Shown here piece by piece: positions 26,445 through 35,405 of a stretch of DNA of 64,000 nt. The notes below the pieces were generated by a model. It had not been told where the DNA came from, did no database searches, and was given only the letters and a program-made list of their open reading frames with translations. Position numbers and translations under genes: made by a program. Numbering within the stretch: position 1 is the first letter of the stretch; every line of letters starts with the position of its first letter. Source of the stretch: Photobacterium obscurum (GTDB taxonomy: Bacteria > Pseudomonadota > Gammaproteobacteria > Enterobacterales > Vibrionaceae); the NCBI RefSeq assembly GCF_026191635.1, contig NZ_JAKRRW010000021.1, forward strand, positions 1 through 64,000, in the 5' to 3' direction.

Positions 26445-27848
26445 TTATTTCCCTGCCGCCAACTGCTCGGCGCGTCTTGCTTTGGCTTGCAGCAGGCGGG
26501 CAGCACGTTTGTCGGGTTTGATAAGAATCCCTTTTGCCGTCATGTTCTCATCAGATGTCTCTTTTTTCTTCGATTTTGGCAACAACTGGTTCAGTACCAC
26601 GGTCGCGAGGGTACCGGTTGTGATCCCTGAGTGGAAAACCATTTTTAAATCTTCAGGGAAATGTTGTAGTAACCTTGGCTCAAGGGTGACGGCCAAGCCT
26701 GAGGCGAGGCCAACACAGACAACCAGAGCGTTACGTCTTGAATCAGCAGCCTTGAGCAGCATCCTGATCCCGGCATAGGCAATCATGCCAAACATAACAA
26801 AGCCTACGCCACCTAGTACTGGTTTGGGCACCGTAACGGCAAGAGCCGCAAGTTTCGGGAACAGGCCGCCAAGTACCAGTAATCCGCCGGTAACGGCAAC
26901 GACGAAGCGGCTGGCTACACCACTGATCCCGACGATCCCGACATTTTGGCTGAAACTGGCTACCGGCATTGCCGAGAGCATGGCTCCGAAGGTGCTGCCC
27001 AGTCCATCACCGAGCAGACCACGTTTTAGATCCTTGCCGGATACCTCGACATGACAGTTGCTGCCGAGTGCCATGAAGTCACCGGTTGCTTCTGCTACCA
27101 CCACCAGATAGACCAAGGTCATACTGATGATCGCTGGTAATGAGAAAGTCATGCCGTATTTGAAAGGCTCCGGCGAGGCGACCCACTGTGCTTCATAGAG
27201 CTGGGTTAAATCTACCATCCCCATAGGAATAGCGAGTAAGTAACCCGCCGCCAGGCCGATCACAATCGCCGAGGCTGCGACAGCGCCTTTACAAAAGACC
27301 GACACCCCAATAACGACTGCTAAGGATGCGGCGGCAAGAAAGATTTTCGGTAATGAGGCAAAATCCGGGTCGCCTGCCGGGGCATCACCAATCCAGTTCA
27401 TAGCGACAGGCAAAATTGTCAGACCGATGAGGGTTACCACTACACCGCTTACTAGGTTTGGGAACAGCTTGCGGATCTGTTCCATGTAGAAGCTGGCAAT
27501 GATCACCATGAAGGATCCGACAAAGGCTGCGCCAAGGATGGTCGACATACCGGAGGTTTGGCCTATGGCTATTAGGGTGCCGAGAAAAGCAAAGCTGGAT
27601 CCCATGACTACGGGGAGCCGGATCCCGACTGGGCCAGCCCCGATACACTGAACGATGGTGGCGATACCGGAAACAAACAACGAGGCACTGATGAGAGTGA
27701 CGACTTCACCTTCGGGCAGGCCGATTGCACCACCGACGATTAACGGGACGGCAACAATACCGCCGATGGAGGCCAGCATATGCTGGAGTGCGAGAAAGAA
27801 CGTTACCCCTTGGGGGGGCTTTTGATTAAGGGTATAGAGTAATTGCAT
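26445..27848 (-). CDS. NCS2-family purine (urate/xanthine-type) permease
   Basis: A 467-residue, roughly 14-helix nucleobase:cation symporter. Family marks are LQHML in TM1, GIRLPVVMGSSFAF in TM3, ATGDFMALG in TM8 and SFSQNVGIVGISGVASR in TM10. The SFSQN context resembles E. coli UacT (urate) more than XanQ, but both are near. A basic C-terminal tail of about 40 residues follows. It is the last gene of the minus-strand operon with the fused xanthine dehydrogenase, so it likely imports that enzyme's substrate, xanthine or hypoxanthine, or urate. It is a paralogue of the permease at 54060. Confidence 0.88.
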   Translation of the reverse strand: MQLLYTLNQKPPQGVTFFLALQHMLASIGGIVAVPLIVGGAIGLPEGEVVTLISASLFVSGIATIVQCIGAGPVGIRLPVVMGSSFAFLGTLIAIGQTSGMSTILGAAFVGSFMVIIASFYMEQIRKLFPNLVSGVVVTLIGLTILPVAMNWIGDAPAGDPDFASLPKIFLAAASLAVVIGVSVFCKGAVAASAIVIGLAAGYLLAIPMGMVDLTQLYEAQWVASPEPFKYGMTFSLPAIISMTLVYLVVVAEATGDFMALGSNCHVEVSGKDLKRGLLGDGLGSTFGAMLSAMPVASFSQNVGIVGISGVASRFVVAVTGGLLVLGGLFPKLAALAVTVPKPVLGGVGFVMFGMIAYAGIRMLLKAADSRRNALVVCVGLASGLAVTLEPRLLQHFPEDLKMVFHSGITTGTLATVVLNQLLPKSKKKETSDENMTAKGILIKPDKRAARLLQAKARRAEQLAAGK

Positions 27849-27895
27849 TATCCTGTCCTTACGCTAATGCGCATTTGATTTGGAACTTAGCAAGC

Positions 27896-27915
27896 TCCCC
27901 TGCCGAGGCAGGGGA
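27896..27915 (-). other. Hairpin between 2Fe-2S subunit and permease genes
   Basis: TCCCCTGCC and GGCAGGGGA are complementary, only two bases apart. No U-run follows in the direction of transcription, so it is more likely an RNA-stability element than a terminator. Confidence 0.5.
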
Positions 27916-27922
27916 ACGACAA

Positions 27923-28411
27923 TTACAGAGCAATATCTTCAATGACGGCGTTGATGGCATTGAGGATGGGCTGGTAGCCGGTGCAGCGACACAGATTTCC
28001 CTCGAGGGCATCAAGGATTGCGTCATTGTCGGGTTTGGGGTGTTTCTTCATCAGAGCCCAGGTACTCATCAGTACCCCTGGGGTACAGAACCCACACTGA
28101 ACGCCACCTTTTTCGATAAACGACTGCTGCAGTTGCTGGGCAAGGGGATCCTCCTTCAGCCCTTCAATTGTGATCACTTCTGCTTCTTGGCACTGAGCTG
28201 CCAGTACCATACAGGAGCAGACGGCATCGCCGTTCATCACTACGGTACACGCGCCGCATTCGCCAACGGCGCAGCCTTCTTTGGTTCCGGTTAGCCCGAG
28301 ATCATTGCGCAGTAGATCCAACAGGCGGGTATTGCCGTCTACCTGAAGCTGGTAAGTCTTGCCGTTAACGGTTAACGCCAGCGGGGTTAGGTTGGTTGCC
28401 AACAGACTCAT
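27923..28411 (-). CDS. Xanthine dehydrogenase 2Fe-2S subunit
   Basis: A 162-residue XdhC-type (E. coli naming) iron-sulfur subunit. The plant-ferredoxin-like cluster uses Cys in GCAVGECGACTV and CSC, and the alpha-helical domain cluster uses CGFCTPG and CRCTGY; all eight Cys positions are filled. It carries electrons from the Mo centre to FAD. Its start codon overlaps the stop of the fused Mo/FAD gene by four bases (ATGA), which indicates translational coupling and a one-to-one complex. It has a normal length for the family. Confidence 0.93.
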   Translation of the reverse strand: MSLLATNLTPLALTVNGKTYQLQVDGNTRLLDLLRNDLGLTGTKEGCAVGECGACTVVMNGDAVCSCMVLAAQCQEAEVITIEGLKEDPLAQQLQQSFIEKGGVQCGFCTPGVLMSTWALMKKHPKPDNDAILDALEGNLCRCTGYQPILNAINAVIEDIAL

Positions 28412-31400
28412 AGTGCTTCTCCTTGAGCTCGAATATCGTTCATCAAATCACGGAACATATTGAGATAGACAGGTTGCTTATAAACAGCCGACCAACGCCC
28501 GCCAATTGCACTGTCAATCATGTCCATTAACACATGGCTGGCTTGTTTGATGTTTTGTTCCGACAGAGGGCTGCCGACAAGCAACTCTTCTACCGCAGTA
28601 AGGCGCTGAGGTTTACTAAATAGTGCTCCGTCGACCAAGCGGCACTGCTGGACGATGCCATCGTCGCTGATATCCATCAGGCAGGTCAGGCTCAGGCGGG
28701 TAATATTCAAGGCATTGCGACGGCCAAGCTGGCTGTACTTCTGAATGAAGGTCGGATGGGCTAGCTTCGGAATGAACACACGGGTAAGGAGTTCACCTTG
28801 CTGCAGCTCGGTCCGGTAGCCGCCAGTAATAAACTGCGACAAAGGCAGCCGGCGGATGGTATTGCTGGTGCGGAGTTCCACTTCTGCCTCGTAAACCACC
28901 AGTGGAGGTACCGAGTCGGCACACGGTGCGGCATTGACGATATTGCCGCCGACGGTTGCGCGGTTGCGGATCTGGTTGGAGCCAATGGTATGGCATGCCT
29001 TGGCCAAGAGCGGGAAGTTGTCTTTCACAGCAGGGTGTTCGGTCAGGCGGTTGAAGTTGACGCCGCCACCGATAGTGACACAGTGCTCGGACTCTTCAAT
29101 TTGGCACAGCTCTTCCAGCCCGGCAATATTGATAAGTTGGCGAGGTGTGCTTTGCAGGCGCCCTTGTACCAGAATATCTGTACCGCCCGCCAATGCGGTG
29201 GCAGTGCCATCGGCTAGTATAGCAAGAGCCTCATCCAGTGACGTAGGGTTGACTACACTGAAGCCATTGAGTCGCAGGGTTTGTTTCTTTTCTTCAGAAG
29301 CATGAACTAGTTCACTCTGCCGGGCCGGTTTTTTCAGGTTGTAGCCCAGATATATCTGCTCAAGCGTGAGCGGTAGCTGGCGATGGCGAGTCCCGGTGGC
29401 AAATGCAACGGCATTAGTGATCGCTGCTGCCGCGAGCTCGGCTGCGGGTTCACCAATGCTCTTGGCACCAAATGGCCCGCCGGCATCGGCATTTTCTACG
29501 GCTTGTATGGTTAGTGGTGGAATATCTTTGATAGTCGGCAGCAGGTAGCTATCGAGGTTCTCAGACTTCACCTTGCCGTACTCTATATTGTAGTCTTCCA
29601 GTACACCGAGGCCGATGCCCTGGGCAATACCTCCCGCTACTTGGCCCTCGAAGCCGATCTGGTTGATCACCTGACCGACATCATGCACGGCAGTAATGTC
29701 GAGTAGCTCGACTTTGCCAGTGCTGGTATCAACCTTTAGATCGACGATTTGGCAGCCATAGACCCAGGTAAAGTAGGGTGAACCGAAGCCTTTTTCCTCG
29801 TCCCAATGGATTTCCGGCTGATCGAACCAGCCATAGGCAGCCAGATTGACACCCGCCCACTTAGTTTTGTTGGCGGCATCGGCAAAGCTTATCTTGCGTG
29901 CCGGATCTTGTTTGTTGTGGATTGCGTTGTTGGCCCACAATGTTTCTTCTATTGTGCTCACCCCCAGATCGGTTTTGATTACCTCAAAGATCCGGGATTT
30001 AATTTTTTCTGCGCCATCTTTGACGGCATTGCCTCCGGTCATGGTTGCCCGCGAGGCAACGGTTGGGCCACCATCGGCAATGAGTGATGTCGGCGGCTCG
30101 ACAAAATTGATCGATGCCAAATCCAGCCCCAGTACCTCGGCTGCGATCGTCGACATGGTAGTCTGTAGCCCTTGTCCGTTTTCGCATACACCGGTCGACA
30201 CGTTAACACTGCCGTCGGCATTGACGGTGATCAGTGCGCTTGAGGTATCGACGCCCTCGGCACCCATCGAACAGCCTCGGTAGCTCAATGCCAGTCCAAC
30301 ACCATACTTAACCGGTTCAGCACCTGCATTTAAGCGGTTGTAATGTTCTTGCTTGGTTTGGAACTCTGCCTGCACAGCTGCCTTGTTGAGTACTTCAATG
30401 GCAGATACTGTGTGGTTATCGAAGTGCTGGCCAGTAATACTCTGGCTGCCTTGTTTTAAGGCATTGATAGCCCGTACAGCGATGGGATCAAGCTGACAGG
30501 CATCAGCAATCTCATCCATCAGAGATTCATTGGCAAAAATGATCTGCGGCGAGCCAAATCCCCGCATAGCACCCGACATACTGTTGTTGGTGTAAACCCC
30601 TTTAATATCAACGTGGACATGATCTATATCGTAGGGGCCTGCAGCTTGCACCACAGAGCGCCAGGTGACAAAGGGTGTACAGGCGGCATAAGCACCAGCA
30701 TCGGCAAGAATATTGATTTTGATACCCAGAATACGGCCGTCATGGTTAAAGCCAACTTTGTAATGCATGTGGTAAGGGTGGCGCTTCGTACTTTCGATGA
30801 TTGACTGCTCACGGGTATAGGTGATTTTCACCGGGCGCCCGGTAAGAGTTGCCATTAATGCAGTCCGGCAGGCTAGGTGGTCGATACCATCATCTTTGCC
30901 GCCGAATGAGCCGCCCATGACAGCACGACAGACGTTGACGTTGGCTTGATTCATGCCCATGAAGCTGGAGACGAAGCCGCGAACGCGGTGGGGGTTCTGT
31001 ATCGAGCCGGTAACGATAAGATCGTGAGTTGTTGGATCCAGATAGGCAGTCACCGACTCGGGTTCGATGTAACCATGCTCCTGGAAGCCAACCTGATAGT
31101 TACGCTCAATCACGATATCGGCCTGTTCGATAGCCTGCTCGGCATCACCTTTGTTGGTGTGGTGCTCGGCGACTATGTTGGAGCCTGAAGCCGGGTGGAT
31201 CAGCCTTGCGTCACTCTCCAGTGCTTCGTGCACATTATTAATCGGCGTGAAGGGCTCGTACTCAATCTTTATTTTATCGGCCGCCAGACAGGCAGCCTCA
31301 TAGGTTTCAGCTGCGACCACGGCAATGACATCACCGCTATAGCGCACCAGATCATGGCAGATCGGTTGATAGTCGCGAATGATTACCCCGGCGGTAGGGT

Positions 31401-31626
31401 CACCGGGAATGTCGTTGAAAGTTGCAATCCGTACTACGCCCTCGATGGCGTCAGCTTCAGATGTGTCAATGCTTAAAATTTTACCCGCGGGAATATCCGT
31501 ATAGCGACACACACCATACAGCATACCGGGTAGTTTAATATCATCTCCATATATTGCCTGACCGGTAACCTTGGCCTGGCCGTCTACACGGGGTAGGTCC
31601 TTACCTACTTGGTTGAAACGCGTCAT
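28408..31626 (-). CDS. Xanthine dehydrogenase, molybdenum and FAD subunits fused
   Basis: A 1072-residue chain. Residues 1 to about 750 are the Mo-binding subunit (RVDGQAKVTGQAIYGDD, GGSFGGKDDGID, MRGFGSPQ, and the catalytic Glu in GPFGAKSIGEPA). From about 785 the CoxM-type FAD domain begins (NGFSVVNPTSLDEAL, ALAGGTDILVQG, IRNRATVGGNIVNA). In E. coli these are separate proteins (752 and 292 residues), and eukaryotic enzymes join all three parts in the order FeS-FAD-Mo, so Mo-FAD with a separate FeS subunit is unusual. It should hydroxylate hypoxanthine and xanthine to urate with NAD. Selenium in the cofactor is possible given yqeB/yqeC nearby. GAGGGAG precedes the ATG. Confidence 0.93.
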   Translation of the reverse strand: MTRFNQVGKDLPRVDGQAKVTGQAIYGDDIKLPGMLYGVCRYTDIPAGKILSIDTSEADAIEGVVRIATFNDIPGDPTAGVIIRDYQPICHDLVRYSGDVIAVVAAETYEAACLAADKIKIEYEPFTPINNVHEALESDARLIHPASGSNIVAEHHTNKGDAEQAIEQADIVIERNYQVGFQEHGYIEPESVTAYLDPTTHDLIVTGSIQNPHRVRGFVSSFMGMNQANVNVCRAVMGGSFGGKDDGIDHLACRTALMATLTGRPVKITYTREQSIIESTKRHPYHMHYKVGFNHDGRILGIKINILADAGAYAACTPFVTWRSVVQAAGPYDIDHVHVDIKGVYTNNSMSGAMRGFGSPQIIFANESLMDEIADACQLDPIAVRAINALKQGSQSITGQHFDNHTVSAIEVLNKAAVQAEFQTKQEHYNRLNAGAEPVKYGVGLALSYRGCSMGAEGVDTSSALITVNADGSVNVSTGVCENGQGLQTTMSTIAAEVLGLDLASINFVEPPTSLIADGGPTVASRATMTGGNAVKDGAEKIKSRIFEVIKTDLGVSTIEETLWANNAIHNKQDPARKISFADAANKTKWAGVNLAAYGWFDQPEIHWDEEKGFGSPYFTWVYGCQIVDLKVDTSTGKVELLDITAVHDVGQVINQIGFEGQVAGGIAQGIGLGVLEDYNIEYGKVKSENLDSYLLPTIKDIPPLTIQAVENADAGGPFGAKSIGEPAAELAAAAITNAVAFATGTRHRQLPLTLEQIYLGYNLKKPARQSELVHASEEKKQTLRLNGFSVVNPTSLDEALAILADGTATALAGGTDILVQGRLQSTPRQLINIAGLEELCQIEESEHCVTIGGGVNFNRLTEHPAVKDNFPLLAKACHTIGSNQIRNRATVGGNIVNAAPCADSVPPLVVYEAEVELRTSNTIRRLPLSQFITGGYRTELQQGELLTRVFIPKLAHPTFIQKYSQLGRRNALNITRLSLTCLMDISDDGIVQQCRLVDGALFSKPQRLTAVEELLVGSPLSEQNIKQASHVLMDMIDSAIGGRWSAVYKQPVYLNMFRDLMNDIRAQGEAL

Positions 31627-31996
31627 TTATTGCTCCCTCTTACATTGGCTGCTCACTCACGCCAATGACAAACAACTTGATGGTTTGAATTGCTGCATCG
31701 AGGAGGATTAAACACTGGTCTCTCAGTAAACCAGCAATAGCTAAACTTCGGTGCTGTGTTTTTTCGAGGCCAGTGGCGACTTCGATAGAGAGCACTAGGC
31801 AGGATTTAGACCATCTTGTCTGAAAATCAGAGGGTTATATCGTTAAACGTGATCTTGGTGAGATATTGAGTGATTGTTCACGGCTAATCGCAGGATGAAA
31901 TACGATCAGAGCCCGAGCAAATAAAGTGATTTGTGATCGTGCGACAAAGCGAAAGTATGGGCAGTATTAAAATGAAAGCGGTTTAATATCGGTGTG

Positions 31997-32009
31997 TATC
32001 AAAATGATA
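31997..32009. promoter_or_regulatory. TATCA-N3-TGATA palindrome upstream of the fused xdh gene
   Basis: TATCA-AAA-TGATA, with a further half-site TTTTTGATAG at 32021-32030. It is 370 bases before the xdh start. I found no GG-N10-GC promoter in the right orientation between it and the gene, so the activator may work here through another promoter. The rest of 31627-32169 contains no gene. Confidence 0.6.
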
Positions 32010-32169
32010 TTCATCAACTCTTTTTGATAGTTACGTGCTGTGGTTGGTCAAAATCCGCGCTAGCTGCCCAAAATGGCTTGAAGATAGGCCCACTATGTTC
32101 ATCGCCATTTCGATTGCTACCACGAATTTTGAACCAATAACGATGGTGCAAATAATTAAGGGACACACC

Positions 32170-32186
32170 CTAGGCTAGTAGCCTAG
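32170..32186. repeat. Seventeen-base palindrome
   Basis: CTAGGCTA, G, TAGCCTAG: perfect eight-base arms. It lies 39 bases past the stop of the small HTH gene and marks the boundary with the purine region. No U-run is attached. Confidence 0.5.
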
Positions 32187-32224
32187 TAAGCGTTACAGAA
32201 AATCGTGATTGTCCGAATAATAGG

Positions 32225-32446
32225 TTATTGCTCGCCACTACTGCTTTCGACATACTCGAGGATGTCGCCAGGTTGGCAATCAAGATGCTTGCATATGGCT
32301 TCAAGGGTTGTAATACGCAGTGCTTTGGCCCTGCCGTTCTTGAACACTGAAAGGTTTTGCTCTGTAATGCCGATTTTGGCAGCAAGTTCATTAGAGCGCA
32401 TTTTCCTCTTCGCAAGCATCACATCTAAATTAATGATAATTGGCAC
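32225..32446 (-). CDS. Small Cro/C1-type helix-turn-helix regulator
   Basis: A 73-residue protein that is essentially one Xre-type HTH domain (RSNELAAKIGITEQNLSVFK, then LEAICKHLDCQPGDILEYV). Such one-domain regulators are typically encoded beside a DUF2975 membrane protein, as here, ten bases downstream of it. It probably controls its own operon; the 29-base inverted repeat at 33051 is the candidate operator. It has no evident link with purine metabolism. Confidence 0.85.
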   Translation of the reverse strand: MPIIINLDVMLAKRKMRSNELAAKIGITEQNLSVFKNGRAKALRITTLEAICKHLDCQPGDILEYVESSSGEQ

Positions 32447-32456
32447 GATATTACCT

Positions 32457-32990
32457 TTATACAGTTAGCTCATTTTCTTCTTTGATGTCTTTTGCCAGCA
32501 TCATAACATGCGAGATTGCCCGCACGATAAGCCCTACAACCAAAAGAGTCATATCACTGTCATCAATAGTAATTCCAGTCGTAAAGTCTTCCTGACCAAT
32601 CGACAGTGCAAGCCCTAGCAAGATGTCAGATATCGCACTGACAAAAGGAGATGCAATCATCAAGTTCGCCATTTTTCTGAAGCAGGAAACATTACTAAAG
32701 GTGAAGATGTCACCTGCCCGGTATAGGCCAAACAGGCGAATAAGTTGCCAAATGATTGCTGTGTAAACCAAAGACGGAATTAAAACAAACGGATAGCCAA
32801 TTAATGTCTGAGTTACAGAGAAAGGCAGGTCCATCTCATATGAAAACTCCATGGTTACCCAAGAGGCAGACTCGGCGAGAGTGCCATAGAACCAAAGAAA
32901 AGAGATCGAAACTGGTGTCGATATCAGGATTACCCAAAGAACGACCAGTAGTCGTCGGCTAAGTTTTTGAATGTTGTGTTGGACAGGCAT
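32457..32990 (-). CDS. DUF2975-type inner-membrane protein
   Basis: A 177-residue protein with four predicted membrane helices (about 13-32, 60-83, 110-130, 146-165). The segment RLFGLYRAGDIFTFSNVSCF, between helices two and three, is the typical DUF2975 signature region. Together with the adjacent HTH gene it forms a common two-gene module of unknown role, suspected to work as a membrane sensor and regulator pair. Family call is from motif and context only. Confidence 0.78.
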   Translation of the reverse strand: MPVQHNIQKLSRRLLVVLWVILISTPVSISFLWFYGTLAESASWVTMEFSYEMDLPFSVTQTLIGYPFVLIPSLVYTAIIWQLIRLFGLYRAGDIFTFSNVSCFRKMANLMIASPFVSAISDILLGLALSIGQEDFTTGITIDDSDMTLLVVGLIVRAISHVMMLAKDIKEENELTV

Positions 32991-33050
32991 GGTTAGTTTC
33001 CTTTGTGAAAATATGTGCTTAGCTTGACATGGTAACTTAAGCTTTTCAAT

Positions 33051-33079
33051 AAAAACTTATCGATTTTCGATAAGTTTTT
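33051..33079. promoter_or_regulatory. A/T-ended inverted repeat, candidate operator of the HTH/DUF2975 pair
   Basis: AAAAACTTATCGA, TTT, TCGATAAGTTTTT: perfect 13-base arms, 61 bases before the DUF2975 start. It sits where the promoter should be, so an operator is more likely than a terminator, although no gene to the right would need one. Confidence 0.55.
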
Positions 33080-33236
33080 GGTCTTTTACGGTATGTAATT
33101 GTTTTGAGTGGAGAGTTGTAAATCGTAATGCGATGGATCGCAGATGTTCGCAAAATGGTAACTAACGTTAGTGAGCGCACATATTGTGCATATTGTTCCC
33201 GTTATTCTGTGCGTCGTTGGAGCACGGATGAACCTA

Positions 33237-33249
33237 TATCAATTTGATA
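33237..33249. promoter_or_regulatory. TATCA-N3-TGATA palindrome upstream of a nucleotidyltransferase gene
   Basis: TATCA-ATT-TGATA, identical over all 13 bases to the copies at 39784 and 49765. It is only 69 bases before the gene at 33319, closer than usual for a sigma54 enhancer, and no GG-N10-GC element lies between. It may bring this gene into the purine regulon. Confidence 0.5.
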
Positions 33250-33318
33250 ACAATACATAACTTATTGAAATAGTGACTGGTGTCCGTAATAAGCAATAAA
33301 TAGGAAAAGGAGAATTAA

Positions 33319-34131
33319 ATGGGCAGCTCTTGCTTTGATGAGTTGATGCGTAGTTTGTCAGTACAGCCTGAAGTCGAGGCTATATTACTGGCTGGCTCAC
33401 GGGCGGTAAATACCGATGATGCTTTGTCTGACTATGATGTCTATATCTATGCGAACGCCGAAATTCCATTATCAATACGTGAAGAAATCACTGCGAAGTA
33501 TTGTTCCTACATGGAAATTAATAATCAATTTTGGGAAACCGAGGATGATGGCATCTTGAATGACGGAACCGAGATTGAACTAATATATCGTGACCTCAAT
33601 TGGTTGGATGAACAACTGGAGCGTGTGCTTTACCAACATCAGGCAAGTACTGGTTATAGCACTTGTTTTTGGTCTAACTTGATAAATTCAAAAATTATTT
33701 ATGATCCGAAAGGGAGTGCAAGAACATTACAAGAAAAATATTCCATTAAATACCCGAGTGAGTTAATACGCAATATTGTTAATAAGAACTATCCACTACT
33801 TAGCAAAAATATGCCTGCTTATCGGAATCAAATTAGTAAGGCGATTAAACGAAATGATTTCATTAGCGTTAACCACCGAGTTGCTGAGTTTTTGGCAAGT
33901 TATTTTGATATCTTGTTTGCAATTAATGAATGCCCTCATCCTGGAGAAAAGAAATTAATAGATCAGGCTAATTCAAATTGCATTAAATTACCTGTGTTAT
34001 TTGAGAAAAATATGAAGGATCTAATTTTTCAGGTTGGACAAGAAAGTGACGAGATATTGAGTGTAATTGATCAAGCAATCGAGCATTTAACCTCTCTCCT
34101 GGTTAAGGAAGGTTTCCTTGTTAAATCATAA
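33319..34131 (+). CDS. Nucleotidyltransferase-fold protein, DUF4037-like
   Basis: A 270-residue protein. The nucleotidyltransferase signature is LLAGSRAVNTDDALSDYDVY (GS plus DxD), with a third acid in EIELIYRD. The C-terminal half (IIYDPKGSA, KAIKRNDFISVNHR, ECPHPGEKK) recalls DUF4037. This fold adds nucleotides to small molecules, proteins or RNA, or acts in a toxin-antitoxin pair. No partner gene is adjacent, and the target is unknown. The gene is more A/T-rich than its purine-locus neighbours, which hints at separate acquisition. AAAGGAG precedes the ATG. The upstream palindrome is the reason to connect it with purine genes. Confidence 0.75.
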   Translation: MGSSCFDELMRSLSVQPEVEAILLAGSRAVNTDDALSDYDVYIYANAEIPLSIREEITAKYCSYMEINNQFWETEDDGILNDGTEIELIYRDLNWLDEQLERVLYQHQASTGYSTCFWSNLINSKIIYDPKGSARTLQEKYSIKYPSELIRNIVNKNYPLLSKNMPAYRNQISKAIKRNDFISVNHRVAEFLASYFDILFAINECPHPGEKKLIDQANSNCIKLPVLFEKNMKDLIFQVGQESDEILSVIDQAIEHLTSLLVKEGFLVKS

Positions 34132-34860
34132 GATAAGTTTTTTGAAAGCTGTTTAACACTCAATATTTAGATTGATTTTTGGCGGCTGAGATTTCTCCCC
34201 GTTGTAAATGGCTGAGAATGGCTTACCAGGGGCTGAACGGTTAGCCCCTACTGCTTCAGCCTTGCTGGTGTTTCCCCCTTTATTTTATGACGACTCATAT
34301 TACGATTACGTTCATAATGTTCAACGCTATGCTCCGTGTTTTATAATTGATTGGATGCTGAAATTATGAAGAAAAATAATAAGAAAACACCTTTAAATAA
34401 AAGGTATTTTATTCAGATGCTTATAGCTGCTTTTATTAGAGCTTCATGTTTTTGATAGAATAAACTGCTCATTTTTATCAGGAGTAATTTGACTGCAGGT
34501 GTTTTTTTGTCATTATATGTCGACTCGGGGAAATGGTTCTAATTATTTACTATCATCTAATTGATATAAGGGGATGGTTAAGGAATGACAATAACTCCTT
34601 GTAAAACATTAATCTAACGACTGGCTGTTATTGTTGTTCCAATGTTTGTGCCTAAATTGAAATACAACTCATCTGAACAAAGGAATGTAAATACGAACTC
34701 AGTAGAATGTAATGCCTATATTATTAGGCTTAAATGTATGCAGAGCTACATATAAAATAATATATAAACCTAAGTATATACCTAATTAATTGTTCCTTAA
34801 TGGTTTATCCATTAAGGCGAGTGGATGTGTATAAAACGTATATTTACAAAATAACAGGAA
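34132..34860. other. A/T-rich intergenic region, no supported gene
   Basis: About 730 bases without a convincing gene. It has a hairpin AGGGGCT/AGCCCCT at 34228-34249 without a T-run, and an unsupported 30-codon frame from 34366 that would encode a short Lys-rich then hydrophobic peptide but has no ribosome-binding site. The region could carry regulatory RNA or decayed sequence. Confidence 0.4.
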
Positions 34861-35316
34861 ATGACAATGAAGTTTGCATTCGCGATATTATTCGCTTTTG
34901 CTTCCCTTTCGGCTATCGGCAGTGACTTTCGCGTGACATTACCTTTGGTAAGTAAGCACTATTTTTGCGGAAATAACCAGTGTATTCAATTAAATGAGAC
35001 GAATTTGGGTGTTGGTGGCGAGTATGATGGCTATGGCGTGATTAGCTTCGAGAACAGTCACAGTCGGCAGAGTTTCGCGGCATATAAGGCGTTCGAGTAT
35101 GGCGTTACCTCATATTTGGGTCTAGGCATACGCCTTGGTGGTGCATCGGGGTACAAGGAAGAAACTGGTATGGATATTGTGCCGTTAGTGCAGCCTTACT
35201 TCAGATTGGTGCCAATGAACCGTTTTAGCCTGAATGTTGGTATCGTACCTGTCGGTTTAGTCGATACAAAAAACTACAATATGGTTATCACACTGGATTC
35301 ACAAATTTCATTTTAA
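34861..35316 (+). CDS. Exported small beta-rich protein, unknown
   Basis: A 151-residue protein with a signal peptide (MTMKFAFAILFAFASLSAIG, cut near SDF). The mature part has alternating polar and hydrophobic strands with many Gly and aromatic residues (EYGVTSYLGLGIRLGGASGY) and ends in F (ITLDSQISF), features of small outer-membrane beta-barrels. One CGNNQC pair could form a disulfide. I recognise no family. It stands alone after a long A/T-rich gap and may be horizontally acquired. Confidence 0.6.
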   Translation: MTMKFAFAILFAFASLSAIGSDFRVTLPLVSKHYFCGNNQCIQLNETNLGVGGEYDGYGVISFENSHSRQSFAAYKAFEYGVTSYLGLGIRLGGASGYKEETGMDIVPLVQPYFRLVPMNRFSLNVGIVPVGLVDTKNYNMVITLDSQISF

Positions 35317-35371
35317 TCTACTTGTTGAATAGATATACCATTCAGTCGTATCAATGAGTGTTTGAAAAAGA

Positions 35372-35393
35372 AAACCGGACTTCAGTCCGGTTT
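35372..35393 (-). terminator. Rho-independent terminator after the rhodanese gene
   Basis: AAACCGGAC, TTCA, GTCCGGTTT. Read on the minus strand it follows the rhodanese gene stop by 12 bases and ends in a U-rich run (A-rich at 35365-35374). Confidence 0.8.
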
Positions 35394-35405
35394 AGAGATA
35401 CGGTG

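Noticed and set aside
31627..31990. Sigma54 promoter for the fused xdh operon
   Set aside because: ATTGGCGTGAGTGAGC on the minus strand near 31650 has only nine bases between GG and GC and lacks the TT before GC. Spacing is strict for sigma54, so I do not call it.
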